Of a stretch of 64,000 nt of DNA, positions 8,881 through 17,023 are shown one piece after another. The stretch's first letter is position 1; each line of letters starts with the position of its first letter. The stretch covers positions 62,001 through 126,000 of the forward strand of contig NZ_BCFL01000033.1 of the NCBI RefSeq assembly GCF_002217755.1, read 5' to 3'. The notes below the pieces were generated by a model, which was not told where the DNA came from, ran no database searches, and worked only from the letters and a program-made list of their open reading frames with translations. Source of the stretch: Streptomyces hyaluromycini (GTDB taxonomy: Bacteria; Actinomycetota; Actinomycetes; Streptomycetales; Streptomycetaceae). The translations under genes were made by a program, and so were the position numbers.

Positions 8881-9620
8881 CGTCCGAAGAACCACGGAGC
8901 CTGCTCGTGCAGGCGCGGGGCGAGCCGTCTCCGCTGTACGAGCCGGAGGATCCGACGGCCCACGACGACCTCGGCGCCTTCACCCGCGCGGTCCCGCTGG
9001 ACGACGACCGGCTGGCCCTCCCGGCGGACCTGGCGGACGAGCTGCGCTCCTGGTCGCTGTCCCGCCCGCCGGAGGGTTTCGGCTCCCGCCCCGCTCTGCG
9101 CAAGCACGTCGCGCGGGGGCTGGCGACCGCCCAGCGCCTGGCCAGGCGGCTCGGGCCGGCGTGGTCGGTGCGCTACTGGGACGAGCGGCACCGGACGGCG
9201 AAGTGGCTGTGCTGGGGCTGCGACCGCCTGCACTGGGAGCGCGACGAACACGGCACCCCGCCGCATCCGCTCGACCTCACGGTCGAGGGCGAGTACCAGT
9301 ACGGTCCGCTGCGCTCCGACGGCTTCGGGGACTTCTTCCCCGACGACCCCGCCGCCGGACTGGCCCTGTCCGACGACCTCGTCGCCGATCTGTACACCTG
9401 GGCGAAGGCCATCGACACCACCCTGAACCTGTATCTGCGGGACCGGGACGAGGCCAAGTACGAGGACGAGTGGCAGCGGCTGTTCCACGAGGGCGCGGAA
9501 CTGACGAAACGGGTCGCCCACGAGTCCGGCCCCGCCCGAAGAGTGACCTACAAGGGTGTGGCACACGGCGGCCTGAGCACACTGACGTCGATCACCTGGC
9601 AAGGGGACCGGCAGGTGTAG
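8877..9620 (+). CDS. Unknown protein, candidate immunity protein for the preceding toxin
   Basis: I recognise no family in these 247 residues. The start ATG overlaps the toxin stop as ATGA, so the two are translationally coupled, which is the usual arrangement of a polymorphic toxin and its immunity protein. The product has no signal peptide or membrane segment and is rich in Trp, Asp, Arg and Leu. A short CWGCDRLHWERD segment holds a C-x2-C pair, and DALxLDL-like acidic stretches follow. A cytoplasmic, toxin-binding role is inferred from position only. A bidirectional hairpin ends the unit. Confidence 0.72.
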   Translation: MTSEEPRSLLVQARGEPSPLYEPEDPTAHDDLGAFTRAVPLDDDRLALPADLADELRSWSLSRPPEGFGSRPALRKHVARGLATAQRLARRLGPAWSVRYWDERHRTAKWLCWGCDRLHWERDEHGTPPHPLDLTVEGEYQYGPLRSDGFGDFFPDDPAAGLALSDDLVADLYTWAKAIDTTLNLYLRDRDEAKYEDEWQRLFHEGAELTKRVAHESGPARRVTYKGVAHGGLSTLTSITWQGDRQV

Positions 9621-9636
9621 GCGCGAGCCGAACCCC

Positions 9637-9683
9637 GGCCGGCGGAGCGGAGGAAAGGTTCACGGACCTCCGCTCCACCGGCC
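9637..9683. terminator. Bidirectional terminator between convergent genes
   Basis: GGAGCGGAGG (9644-9653) pairs with CCTCCGCTCC (9667-9676), extended by CCGG/CCGG past a one-base bulge. It lies between the stop of the immunity-like gene and the stop of the MFS gene, so it can serve both strands. Confidence 0.6.
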
Positions 9684-9736
9684 CTTGTCGTCGGCGGGGA
9701 AGTGCTTGAGGCGACCGAGCCCCCCGTCGCACACGC

Positions 9737-11095
9737 TCACCCGGCACCCGGACGGTGCCCGGCACGCCGGCCGGGATGCCCTGCTCGCGCGTTGCGCAGC
9801 AACGTACCGACCGTGTTGACCAGCAGGGCCGCGCCGGCCGCGGCGACCGGGGCGGTGTAGGCGGCCGTCGGGGAGAGGTGCTCGGCCGCCCAGCCGCCGA
9901 GCGCGGAGCCGCAGGCGATGCCGGTCAGCAGGGCGGTGACGACCAGGCTCATCCCCTCGTTGAGACGGTCCGCGGGGGCGCGGTCCTGGACCAGGGTCAT
10001 CGCGGTCACCATGGTCGGGGCGGTCGCCATGCCGGCCGCGAGCAGGGCGGGGGCGAGGGCCCACAGGGTGTCGAAGGCGCGGGCCGCGAACAGCGGGAGG
10101 GACATCAGCGCCGCCATCGACAACAGGCAGACGGGGAGCCTGCGTTCGGCCGGTCCGGTCGGTCTGAGCGCCCCGTACAGCAGGCCCGCGGCGCAGGAAC
10201 CGGCGGCCTGGAGGGCGAGCACGGCTCCGGCCGCCGAGCGGTGGCCCTGGGCGTCGGCGTAGGCGATGGTGACGACCTCCATCGAGCCGAACACCGCGCC
10301 GGTCGCGACGAAGCAGGCCAGCAGGGGGCCGATGCGCAGCGGTGTACGTGCGCTGCCCGTCCCGGCCCGGGGCGGCGGCTCGGTGGTCCGCTGGGCGGCG
10401 AACAGCAGTGCGCCGGTGAGCAGCAGGACCGCGCCGGCCAGGGTGCCGGCCTCCGGGAAGAACGTGCCGGTCAGGAAGGAGGCGAGGACCGGGCCGAGCA
10501 TGAAGCACAGCTCGTCGGCGGCCTGTTCGAAGGAGTTCGCGGTGTGCAGGGCGCCCGGGTCGTCGCGCAGCAGGTGTGCCCAGCGGGCCCGGGACATGCC
10601 GCCGAGGTTGGGGGTGGTGGCGGTGGCCGCGTAGGCGGCGAACAGGGTCCAGTCCGGGGCGCCGTACCGGACACAGAGCAGCAGCGCGAGGCTGCCGAGT
10701 ACGGCGCTGACGGTCGCGGGTACGGCGACCCGGGCCTGCCCGTACCGGTCGACGAGCCGCGCGATCCAGGGCCCGGCAAGACCGGTGGCGGCGAGGCCGG
10801 TCGCGGTGACGGCACCGGCGAGTGCGTACGAGCCGCGCGACCCGGCGATCATCACGACCGCGCTGACGCTGAACATGCCCATGGGGAGGCGGGCCAGCAG
10901 GTTCCCGGCGGTGAAGGCCCGGGTGCCGGGGCGGGCGAAGAGGCGGCGGTAGGGGCCGGGCGGCCGACGGCGGGAGCGGGGGGTGTCTTCGTGGTCGGAG
11001 CGGCGGTGGAAGCGGGGGCCGAAGTCGACGGTGACGAGGGAGTCGGCGGTGACGGTGTGCATGCCCGGTGCAGCGGGTTCGGTCGGTTGTGGCAT
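9737..11095 (-). CDS. MFS transporter
   Basis: Membrane protein of 452 residues with about twelve hydrophobic helices, a probable drug or metabolite exporter of the major facilitator superfamily; the substrate cannot be read. Seen are FTAGNLLARLPMGMFSVSAVVMIAG (first helix), LAGPWIARLVDRYGQARV (the loop 2-3 motif with D-R-x-G) and a second half beginning after a Pro/Arg linker (TTEPPPRAGTGSARTPL). The start at 11095 (MPQPTEP) has GGTGG eight bases before it; upstream in-frame codons are less likely. The gene is convergent with the toxin cassette and has no operon partner. Confidence 0.85.
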   Translation of the reverse strand: MPQPTEPAAPGMHTVTADSLVTVDFGPRFHRRSDHEDTPRSRRRPPGPYRRLFARPGTRAFTAGNLLARLPMGMFSVSAVVMIAGSRGSYALAGAVTATGLAATGLAGPWIARLVDRYGQARVAVPATVSAVLGSLALLLCVRYGAPDWTLFAAYAATATTPNLGGMSRARWAHLLRDDPGALHTANSFEQAADELCFMLGPVLASFLTGTFFPEAGTLAGAVLLLTGALLFAAQRTTEPPPRAGTGSARTPLRIGPLLACFVATGAVFGSMEVVTIAYADAQGHRSAAGAVLALQAAGSCAAGLLYGALRPTGPAERRLPVCLLSMAALMSLPLFAARAFDTLWALAPALLAAGMATAPTMVTAMTLVQDRAPADRLNEGMSLVVTALLTGIACGSALGGWAAEHLSPTAAYTAPVAAAGAALLVNTVGTLLRNARAGHPGRRAGHRPGAG

Positions 11096-11192
11096 GGACA
11101 CCACCGTCGCCCCGGGCCGATCAAGAGGTCCAACACCTGCTCGGCGCCGATTCACGCACTGTTGTTGTGAGTCGGACTGGTGGTGAGTCGGG

Positions 11193-12401
11193 CTACTTCG
11201 GGCTGAAGGCGATCACCGGGGTGTAGTCGGATCCGGCGTTGAATTCGACCCGCTGGGTGCCGGTCGGCGAGCCGATCCTGCTCAGCGGCAGCGTCCAGGT
11301 CCGGGTCGGGCCGTCGACCGTCCGCTTCGGGCGGGTCGCCGTCTGGGTCCAGCTCCAGTCGGTCGACCGGCTCCGGTAGAGGCCGCCGTTCTCGATCATG
11401 TAGTCGGCGCCGAGGGCCGAGGGCGACGGATAGGGGAGCTGGTAACCGGTCGCGGTGTTGCCGTCGGTGTCGAAGAAGACGTGGTAGTAGGACTGCGAGG
11501 TGTGGAAGGTGACCTGGAAGGTGACCGTCCCGGACGACACGCAGACGGAGTAGTCGGTGAGGGCGCCCGAGCCCGCGGCGGAGGTGCAGGAGGAAGAGCC
11601 GTCGTCGCTGCCGCCCGACTTCACCTGGGTCCGGCCGCCGTCCGCCGCCGCGGCGGCAGCGACGGACGGCGCGGACGTCGGCTGGGCGGCGGAGCCGCCC
11701 TTGGCGGCTTTCGTGGCCGGCGACCCCGACGACGCGTGGGTGGCGTCCGCCGACGGTGACGGTGCCGTGGACGGCGAGGCGGACCTCGACATGGACGGTG
11801 GGGGCGGGCCGAGCAGGCTCGGCGTGCCGTCGTACGAGCCGCCGTCCCCCGCAGTGCCCGGCATGGCGCCGGACGCCGAGTCCGGCGACCGCGTGTCGTC
11901 GTCACCGGCGCGGCTGATGAGGAAGGCGCCGCAGATCAGCGCGGCCACGACCACGGACACCCCGGTCAGGAGCACTGCCCGGGGCAACCGGCGCCGGGTG
12001 GCGCCACCGGCCGGAGGGCGCGGAGCGGTTTCGGTCCCCGGTCCGGCGGCGGCTTCGGCCGCGCGGTCGCCCGTACGGCCCGGCGGCGTGCCGGTGGCCC
12101 TCCGGCTCCGCCCGCTCCCGTTCTCCGTACGCTCGCCGCCGACGCGCGCCGGGCCGGCAGCGACGGCCGCGTCCTGAGGGGCGGCCATGTCCTGAGGGAC
12201 GGCCGTGTCCTGAGGGGTGGCCGTGCTCTCCGCCGCGAACGCGGCCGCCGCCGCGGACATGGGCGGTTCGGTGGGGCCGGTCTGCTGCCGGGAGGCGGAG
12301 TCGTCCTCGGGGCCGGGGCCGGGGCCGGGCGTGGTGCGGGAGGCGGACGCCGCGGCGATGGCCGACGGCCCCTTCGGCCGCCGGGGCAGTGGAGACTGCA
12401 C
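11193..12401 (-). CDS. Single-pass membrane protein with C-terminal extracytoplasmic beta-rich domain
   Basis: Function unknown. The 402 residues have an N-terminal cytoplasmic region of about 165 residues rich in Ala, Pro and Gly with repeated PQD units, one transmembrane helix (AVLLTGVSVVVAALICGAFLI), a Ser/Pro/Ala linker (cell-wall spanning type) and a globular C-terminal domain (SYYHVFFDTDGNTATGY, YMIENGGLYRS, RVEFNAGSDYTPVIAF). The FDTDGNTATGY segment recalls calcium- or carbohydrate-binding beta-sandwich domains, but I cannot name the family. The GTG at 12401 follows GGAAGG by eleven bases; an earlier in-frame start would run through the promoter-like region. It is divergent from the LysR gene. 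Confidence 0.75.
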   Translation of the reverse strand: MQSPLPRRPKGPSAIAAASASRTTPGPGPGPEDDSASRQQTGPTEPPMSAAAAAFAAESTATPQDTAVPQDMAAPQDAAVAAGPARVGGERTENGSGRSRRATGTPPGRTGDRAAEAAAGPGTETAPRPPAGGATRRRLPRAVLLTGVSVVVAALICGAFLISRAGDDDTRSPDSASGAMPGTAGDGGSYDGTPSLLGPPPPSMSRSASPSTAPSPSADATHASSGSPATKAAKGGSAAQPTSAPSVAAAAAADGGRTQVKSGGSDDGSSSCTSAAGSGALTDYSVCVSSGTVTFQVTFHTSQSYYHVFFDTDGNTATGYQLPYPSPSALGADYMIENGGLYRSRSTDWSWTQTATRPKRTVDGPTRTWTLPLSRIGSPTGTQRVEFNAGSDYTPVIAFSPK

Positions 12402-12510
12402 TGTTGTCGCGTCCTTCCAGGAGAGCGGTGGCGAACGCGTCCGGCGGCGCCAGGGCGCCGATCGTACTGGCGACGGACCCGGGGCCAGGCCGCGTCGCGC
12501 TGTCTCGTTG

Positions 12511-12541
12511 TTGTCAACTTGCTTGAGGATTGCTCTAGTTG
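12511..12541. promoter_or_regulatory. Divergent intergenic regulatory region with direct repeats
   Basis: TTGCTTGAG (12519-12527) and TTGCTCTAG (12530-12538) are near-identical units 11 bp apart, one helical turn. On the minus strand the bases 12512-12517 read TTGACA, a perfect -35 hexamer toward the membrane-protein gene, though no matching -10 is visible. The AT-rich patch lies 130 bp before the LysR gene and could bind it or another regulator. Confidence 0.3.
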
Positions 12542-12667
12542 CCGTTTCCTGCCGTGTCGCCGGAAACAGTGCCTGATGGGGCACCGGAGATGTCCCTGCC
12601 GGCGCGTCGGTGACTGCCCGCCGGGGCATCGGCCGGGTGTCCGGTGCGGTACGGGTAAATTCGCCCG

Positions 12668-13642
12668 ATGGCCGCCTCTCCCGCCCACATCGACCCCCGG
12701 CTCCTGCGTGTCTTCGTCGTCGTCGCCGAGGAACTGCACTTCACCCGAGCCGCCGCCCGGCTGTACGTCGCCCAGCAGGCACTCAGCCGTGATGTACGGC
12801 GGCTGGAGCGGGAGTTGGGCGCCGAGCTGTTCCTCCGCAGCACCCGGCAGGTCAGCCTCACCTCCGACGGCGCCCGGCTGCTGCCGTACGCCCGCCGGGT
12901 GCTGGCGGCCCAGGACGCCCTGCTCGCCGCGTTCGGGCAGGCCCGGCCGCTGCTGGTGGACCTCAACTCCCCGGGCCTGGAGACCGCCCGCCGCGTCCTG
13001 TACCGCGCCCGCGAACTCGCCCCCGACTGCGAGCTGATGGCCCGTTACGAGAGCGGGCTCACCGGAGCGGCGGCCGAACTCCTCGCGGGGCGGCTCGACG
13101 CGTCCTTCGGGCGGTTCGCGGGACTGGATCCGGCGCTGCGCTCCGGCCTCGAACAACAGCCCGTACGGTTCGAACCCATGGCCGTAATTCTCCCCTCCGG
13201 CCATCGGCTCGCGGCCCTGGACGCGGTGCCGCTGGCCGCGCTGGCGGGCGAGACGGTGTACGCCGGTGCCGGGAACGAACGCACCCTGGAATGGACTGAC
13301 CTGGCCTTTCAGCTCTTCGAGGGGCGAGGCATCACGGTCGCGCCGCCCCTGCCGCTGGCCGTCGGGGAGGAGGAGTTCCAGCGAGTCATGGCCAAGGATC
13401 GGTATCCCATCCTCGCGGTAGTGGGATTTCCGGCCATACCTGGAAGCGTGTTGCGGCCCCTGGTCGATCCGGTCCCGTTGTCGCCCGTGTCGCTCGTGTG
13501 GCGAAAGGGGCTGGTCCATCCGGGAGTCGACGCGCTGCGGCGGGCGGCCGTCGAGATCGGGCGGGCGGAGGGGTGGCTTCAGTGGCCGGCCGACGGATGG
13601 ATTCCGGCCAGTGATCAAGCGGTGATGGACGACCACAAATGA
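12668..13642 (+). CDS. LysR-family transcriptional regulator
   Basis: DNA-binding regulator of 324 residues. The N-terminal winged helix-turn-helix spans about residues 9-67 (LRVFVVVAEELHFTRAAARLYVAQQALSRDV with the usual wing LGAELFLRSTRQVSLTSDGARLL). The effector-binding domain follows and is recognisable by its alternating beta/alpha pattern, but its ligand is unknown. The ATG lies six bases after a TAAATT -10 element (12656-12661) with no ribosome site, so the mRNA is probably leaderless. It sits between a divergent membrane-protein gene and matA. A role in controlling either neighbour is possible but unproven. Confidence 0.9.
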   Translation: MAASPAHIDPRLLRVFVVVAEELHFTRAAARLYVAQQALSRDVRRLERELGAELFLRSTRQVSLTSDGARLLPYARRVLAAQDALLAAFGQARPLLVDLNSPGLETARRVLYRARELAPDCELMARYESGLTGAAAELLAGRLDASFGRFAGLDPALRSGLEQQPVRFEPMAVILPSGHRLAALDAVPLAALAGETVYAGAGNERTLEWTDLAFQLFEGRGITVAPPLPLAVGEEEFQRVMAKDRYPILAVVGFPAIPGSVLRPLVDPVPLSPVSLVWRKGLVHPGVDALRRAAVEIGRAEGWLQWPADGWIPASDQAVMDDHK

Positions 13643-13799
13643 CACATCGGGAACACGGGTCTTCCCTGTGCGCTAGCTTCATGGGCCCGAGCGCGGAGAG
13701 CTGGAAGGGGGCGTTCGGAGCGGGTGGGGACCCGTTCCGGTGACGTGTGCTCGGGTTCGTCAGTGCGCCCGGAACAATCCCGTGGGGGGATGTACGCGC

Positions 13800-14861
13800 G
13801 TGAAAAATTGGCGAGAAGAAACCCAACCCGAATTGCCGCAGGCGGCCCTGGAAGCCCGGGATGTACCGGTGACGGGGGACGACGGGGCGGAACCGGCCGC
13901 GGCGGACGCCGACGGCGGCGGAGCGGCGGGGGCCGGCGGCGCTGCCGGAGTCGCCGGGGCTGCCGGAGCCGCCGGGGCGACCGGGGGGACCGAGGTGTTG
14001 CCGACCGGGTCGTTACGGGATCCGTGGAGCGTCGTCGAGCCGCCGATCCCGGTGTTCGTACGCAACCCGGCCCCGCTGTTCGTACGCGACACGGCCGCGG
14101 ACCTCGTCCACGACCCCGACGAGGTGACCGTCCAGAACGACGTCGGTGCCGTGCGCATACGGCCGACAGGGCCGACAGGGCCGATACCGCCGCCAGGACG
14201 GACATGGCCGATACGGTCCGGTGCCGCCGAGGCTTCCGGCGCTGCCGACGCCCTCGGCGCCCCCGCTCCCGCCTCCGCCGCCGCCCCCGCCCCTGTCTTC
14301 GTCGACGCGTCGGGGCGCCGTAGCCGCCGGTTCCGCCGGATCGGGATGGCCGTCGGCCTCGTCTGCGCGGTCTACGCGGTCGTCATCGTCGTCACCCTGC
14401 TGTCCGGGAGCTCCGACGCGCCCTGGCTGCCGGTGCCCGGCCAGAACGCCGACAGGCCGGCCGGCAAGGTCGACGACTCGCCGAGCCCCGCGCACTCGCC
14501 GCGGTCCTCGGACAACGGCGCCTCGGTGGCCGGCCCCGGCGTGACCGGCGGCACGCCCCCGTCGGCAGGGGCCTCCTCCCGGGCGCCCGGTCCCGGAAAG
14601 GGGACCGCCCGGCCGAGCGCGTCGGCGTCCGCGCGGCCGACGTCGTCCGCAGGGGTGACGGGCTCCTCGCCGAAGCCGGGGTCGTCGTCCGCGTCCGCCT
14701 CGCCGTCCGCGGTGACGCCCTCCTCGGACGCGCCGGCCTCTCCCGCCTCGTCGCCGCCCCCGGCCTCGCCCAGCGAGTCGGCCGCCCCGACCGGCGGCCC
14801 GGTCGCGGAGGGCGCGGCCCCGCGCATCGGCGTCGCCGCTTCTCCCGCCCCCGTCCTCTGA
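13800..14861 (+). CDS. matA: MatA-like membrane protein of the mycelial aggregation locus
   Basis: The 353 residues have a long Ala/Gly-rich cytoplasmic part, one membrane helix (IGMAVGLVCAVYAVVIVVTLLSG, near 180-202) and a Ser/Pro/Ala-rich tail typical of a cell-wall-spanning region. The name rests on position: it overlaps the start of matB as TGATG, as expected for matA-matB of Streptomyces, which make a poly-N-acetylglucosamine-like polymer that clumps hyphae. GTG 13800 follows a GGGGGG run by ten bases and was chosen over upstream codons. Codon 72 (14013-14015) is TTA, so translation, and that of coupled matB, should depend on bldA tRNA. Its molecular function is unknown. Confidence 0.78.
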   Translation: MKNWREETQPELPQAALEARDVPVTGDDGAEPAAADADGGGAAGAGGAAGVAGAAGAAGATGGTEVLPTGSLRDPWSVVEPPIPVFVRNPAPLFVRDTAADLVHDPDEVTVQNDVGAVRIRPTGPTGPIPPPGRTWPIRSGAAEASGAADALGAPAPASAAAPAPVFVDASGRRSRRFRRIGMAVGLVCAVYAVVIVVTLLSGSSDAPWLPVPGQNADRPAGKVDDSPSPAHSPRSSDNGASVAGPGVTGGTPPSAGASSRAPGPGKGTARPSASASARPTSSAGVTGSSPKPGSSSASASPSAVTPSSDAPASPASSPPPASPSESAAPTGGPVAEGAAPRIGVAASPAPVL

Positions 14862-17023
14862 TGGCCTCCCGCACCCGGCGCCGCGGGACCGCCGCCGACG
14901 CTTCCCGGCGCCGCCGTCTGCCCATGCGCCTGACGCTGCCCGTGCTCGTCCTCGCCGCCCTGATGGCGATGCTGATGCTGCGCGGCTACGTCCACAGCGA
15001 GATCCTCGCCGACCACCGCATCCGCCCCGAGGCCGCCTCCGACCGGGTCCCGGAGAAGATCCTGGACGGCGGCCCGGTCATCGACACCCGGGGCAGCCGT
15101 ACGACGTCACTGCGCATCCCCGACCGCCACCTGGTCCTCACCTTCGACGACGGTCCCGACCCGACCTGGACCCCGAAGGTCCTGGACGTCCTGAAGAAGC
15201 ACCACGCGCACGCCGTCTTCTTCGTCACCGGCACCATGACCTCCCGCTATCCGCAGCTGGTCCGGCGCATGGTGGCCGAGGGCCACGAGGTGGGCGTGCA
15301 CACCTTCAGCCACCCCGACCTGTCGTACCAGTCGAAGAAGCGCATCGACTGGGAGCTGTCCCAGACCCAGCTGGCGATCACCGGCGCGGCCGGCATCCGT
15401 ACCTCCCTCTTCCGCCCGCCGTACTCCTCCTTCGCCGACGCGATGGACAACCTCTCCTGGCCGGTGACCGAGTACATCGGCAGCCGCGGCTACATCACCG
15501 TCGTCAACGACACCGACAGCGAGGACTGGCGCAAGCCGGGCGTCGACCGGATCATCCGCAACGCCACCCCGGACGCCGGCAAGGGCGCGATCGTCCTGAT
15601 GCACGACTCGGGCGGCGACCGCCACCAGACCGTCCAGGCCCTGGACAGGTTCCTGCCCCTTCTGCAGAAGCAGGGCTACACCTTCGACAACCTCACCGAG
15701 GCCCTCAACGCACCGAGCGCCCACACCCCGGTCACCGGCCCCGACCTCTGGCAGGGCAGGGCCTGGATCCTCCTGGTCCAGGCGGCGGACGGCATCACGG
15801 ACGTGCTGGTGGCCGGCCTGGCGGTGATCGGCGCGTCGGTGCTGGCCCGGTTCGCCCTGATGCTCTGGCTGTCGTTCCTGCACACCCGCAGGGTCCGCCG
15901 CAAGGGCTTCCGCTGGGGCCGCCGCCCGGTGACCGAACCGGTGTCGGTGCTCGTCCCCGCCTACAACGAGGCCAAGTGCATAGAGAACACGGTCCGTTCA
16001 CTGACCGCGAGCGAACATCCCGTCGAGATCCTCGTCGTCGACGACGGTTCGACGGACGGCACGGCACGGATCGTCGAGAACCTGGACCTGCCGGGCGTCC
16101 GGGTGATCCGCCAGCAGAACGCGGGCAAGCCCGCCGCCCTCAACCGAGGACTGCGCAACGCCCGTCACGACATCATCGTGATGATGGACGGCGACACGGT
16201 CTTCGAACCGGCCACGGTACGGGAGCTGGTCCAGCCCTTCGGCGACCCGGCCGTCGGCGCGGTCGCCGGCAACGCCAAGGTCGGCAACCGGGACTCGCTG
16301 ATCGGCGCCTGGCAGCACATCGAGTACGTGATGGGCTTCAACCTGGACCGCCGGATGTACGACGTGCTGCGCTGCATGCCGACCATCCCCGGCGCGGTCG
16401 GCGCCTTCCGCCGTACCGCCCTCGAACAGGTCGGCGGCATGAGCGACGACACCCTCGCCGAGGACACCGACATCACGATGGCGATCCACCGCGACGGCTG
16501 GCGGGTGGTCTACGCGGAACGGGCCCGGGCCTGGACGGAGGCCCCGGAGTCGGTCTCCCAGCTCTGGTCCCAGCGCTACCGCTGGTCGTACGGCACGATG
16601 CAGGCGATCTGGAAACACCGGGGGGCGCTGCTGGACCGCGGCCCGTCCGGCCGCTTCGGCCGCGTGGGCCTCCCCCTGGTGTCCTTGTTCATGGTCGTGG
16701 CCCCGCTCCTGGCTCCCCTGATCGACGCGTTCCTCCTCTACGGCATCGTCTTCGGCCCGACGCAGAAGACGATCGGTGCCTGGCTGGGGGTCCTGGCGGT
16801 CCAGGCGGCCTGCGCCGCCTACGCCTTCCGCCTCGACCGCGAACGCATGACGCACCTCGTCTCGCTGCCGCTCCAGCAGATCCTCTACCGCCAGCTCATG
16901 TACGTCGTACTCCTCCAGTCCTGGATCACGGCGCTGACCGGCGGCCGCCTGCGCTGGCAGAAGCTGCGGCGGACGGGAGTGGTGGGGGCACCCGGCACGG
17001 CAGGGGAGAGGCCGGCGGCATGA
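14861..17023 (+). CDS. matB: MatB-like bifunctional polysaccharide deacetylase / family 2 glycosyltransferase
   Basis: Membrane enzyme of 720 residues expected to make and partly deacetylate extracellular beta-1,6-linked N-acetylglucosamine polymer. After a membrane helix (about 23-43) comes an outward NodB deacetylase domain: TFDDGPD (94-100, catalytic and metal Asp), HTFSHPD (metal His) and RPPYSS. Two further helices lead to the cytoplasmic GT2 domain (about 360-600) with VPAYNE, DDGSTD, MDGDT, the acid motif LAEDTD and QRYRW, which mark processive synthases of the IcaA/PgaC/cellulose-synthase group. C-terminal helices follow. The fusion of synthase and deacetylase in one chain is the signature of MatB. 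The ATG overlaps the matA stop, and the next gene overlaps by ATGA. Confidence 0.92.
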   Translation: MASRTRRRGTAADASRRRRLPMRLTLPVLVLAALMAMLMLRGYVHSEILADHRIRPEAASDRVPEKILDGGPVIDTRGSRTTSLRIPDRHLVLTFDDGPDPTWTPKVLDVLKKHHAHAVFFVTGTMTSRYPQLVRRMVAEGHEVGVHTFSHPDLSYQSKKRIDWELSQTQLAITGAAGIRTSLFRPPYSSFADAMDNLSWPVTEYIGSRGYITVVNDTDSEDWRKPGVDRIIRNATPDAGKGAIVLMHDSGGDRHQTVQALDRFLPLLQKQGYTFDNLTEALNAPSAHTPVTGPDLWQGRAWILLVQAADGITDVLVAGLAVIGASVLARFALMLWLSFLHTRRVRRKGFRWGRRPVTEPVSVLVPAYNEAKCIENTVRSLTASEHPVEILVVDDGSTDGTARIVENLDLPGVRVIRQQNAGKPAALNRGLRNARHDIIVMMDGDTVFEPATVRELVQPFGDPAVGAVAGNAKVGNRDSLIGAWQHIEYVMGFNLDRRMYDVLRCMPTIPGAVGAFRRTALEQVGGMSDDTLAEDTDITMAIHRDGWRVVYAERARAWTEAPESVSQLWSQRYRWSYGTMQAIWKHRGALLDRGPSGRFGRVGLPLVSLFMVVAPLLAPLIDAFLLYGIVFGPTQKTIGAWLGVLAVQAACAAYAFRLDRERMTHLVSLPLQQILYRQLMYVVLLQSWITALTGGRLRWQKLRRTGVVGAPGTAGERPAA

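Noticed and set aside
3698..9640. ssrA as the attachment site of an integrated element
   Set aside because: No integrase gene and no repeated copy of the tmRNA 3' end were found in the window.
11193..12629. Start of the membrane-protein gene at 12629
   Set aside because: It would read through the AT-rich divergent promoter region; the GTG at 12401 has a ribosome site and normal codon use downstream.
15976..17019. Extension of the acyltransferase frame upstream to 15976
   Set aside because: The frame is open only by chance inside matB; the acyltransferase homology starts at the ATG 17020.
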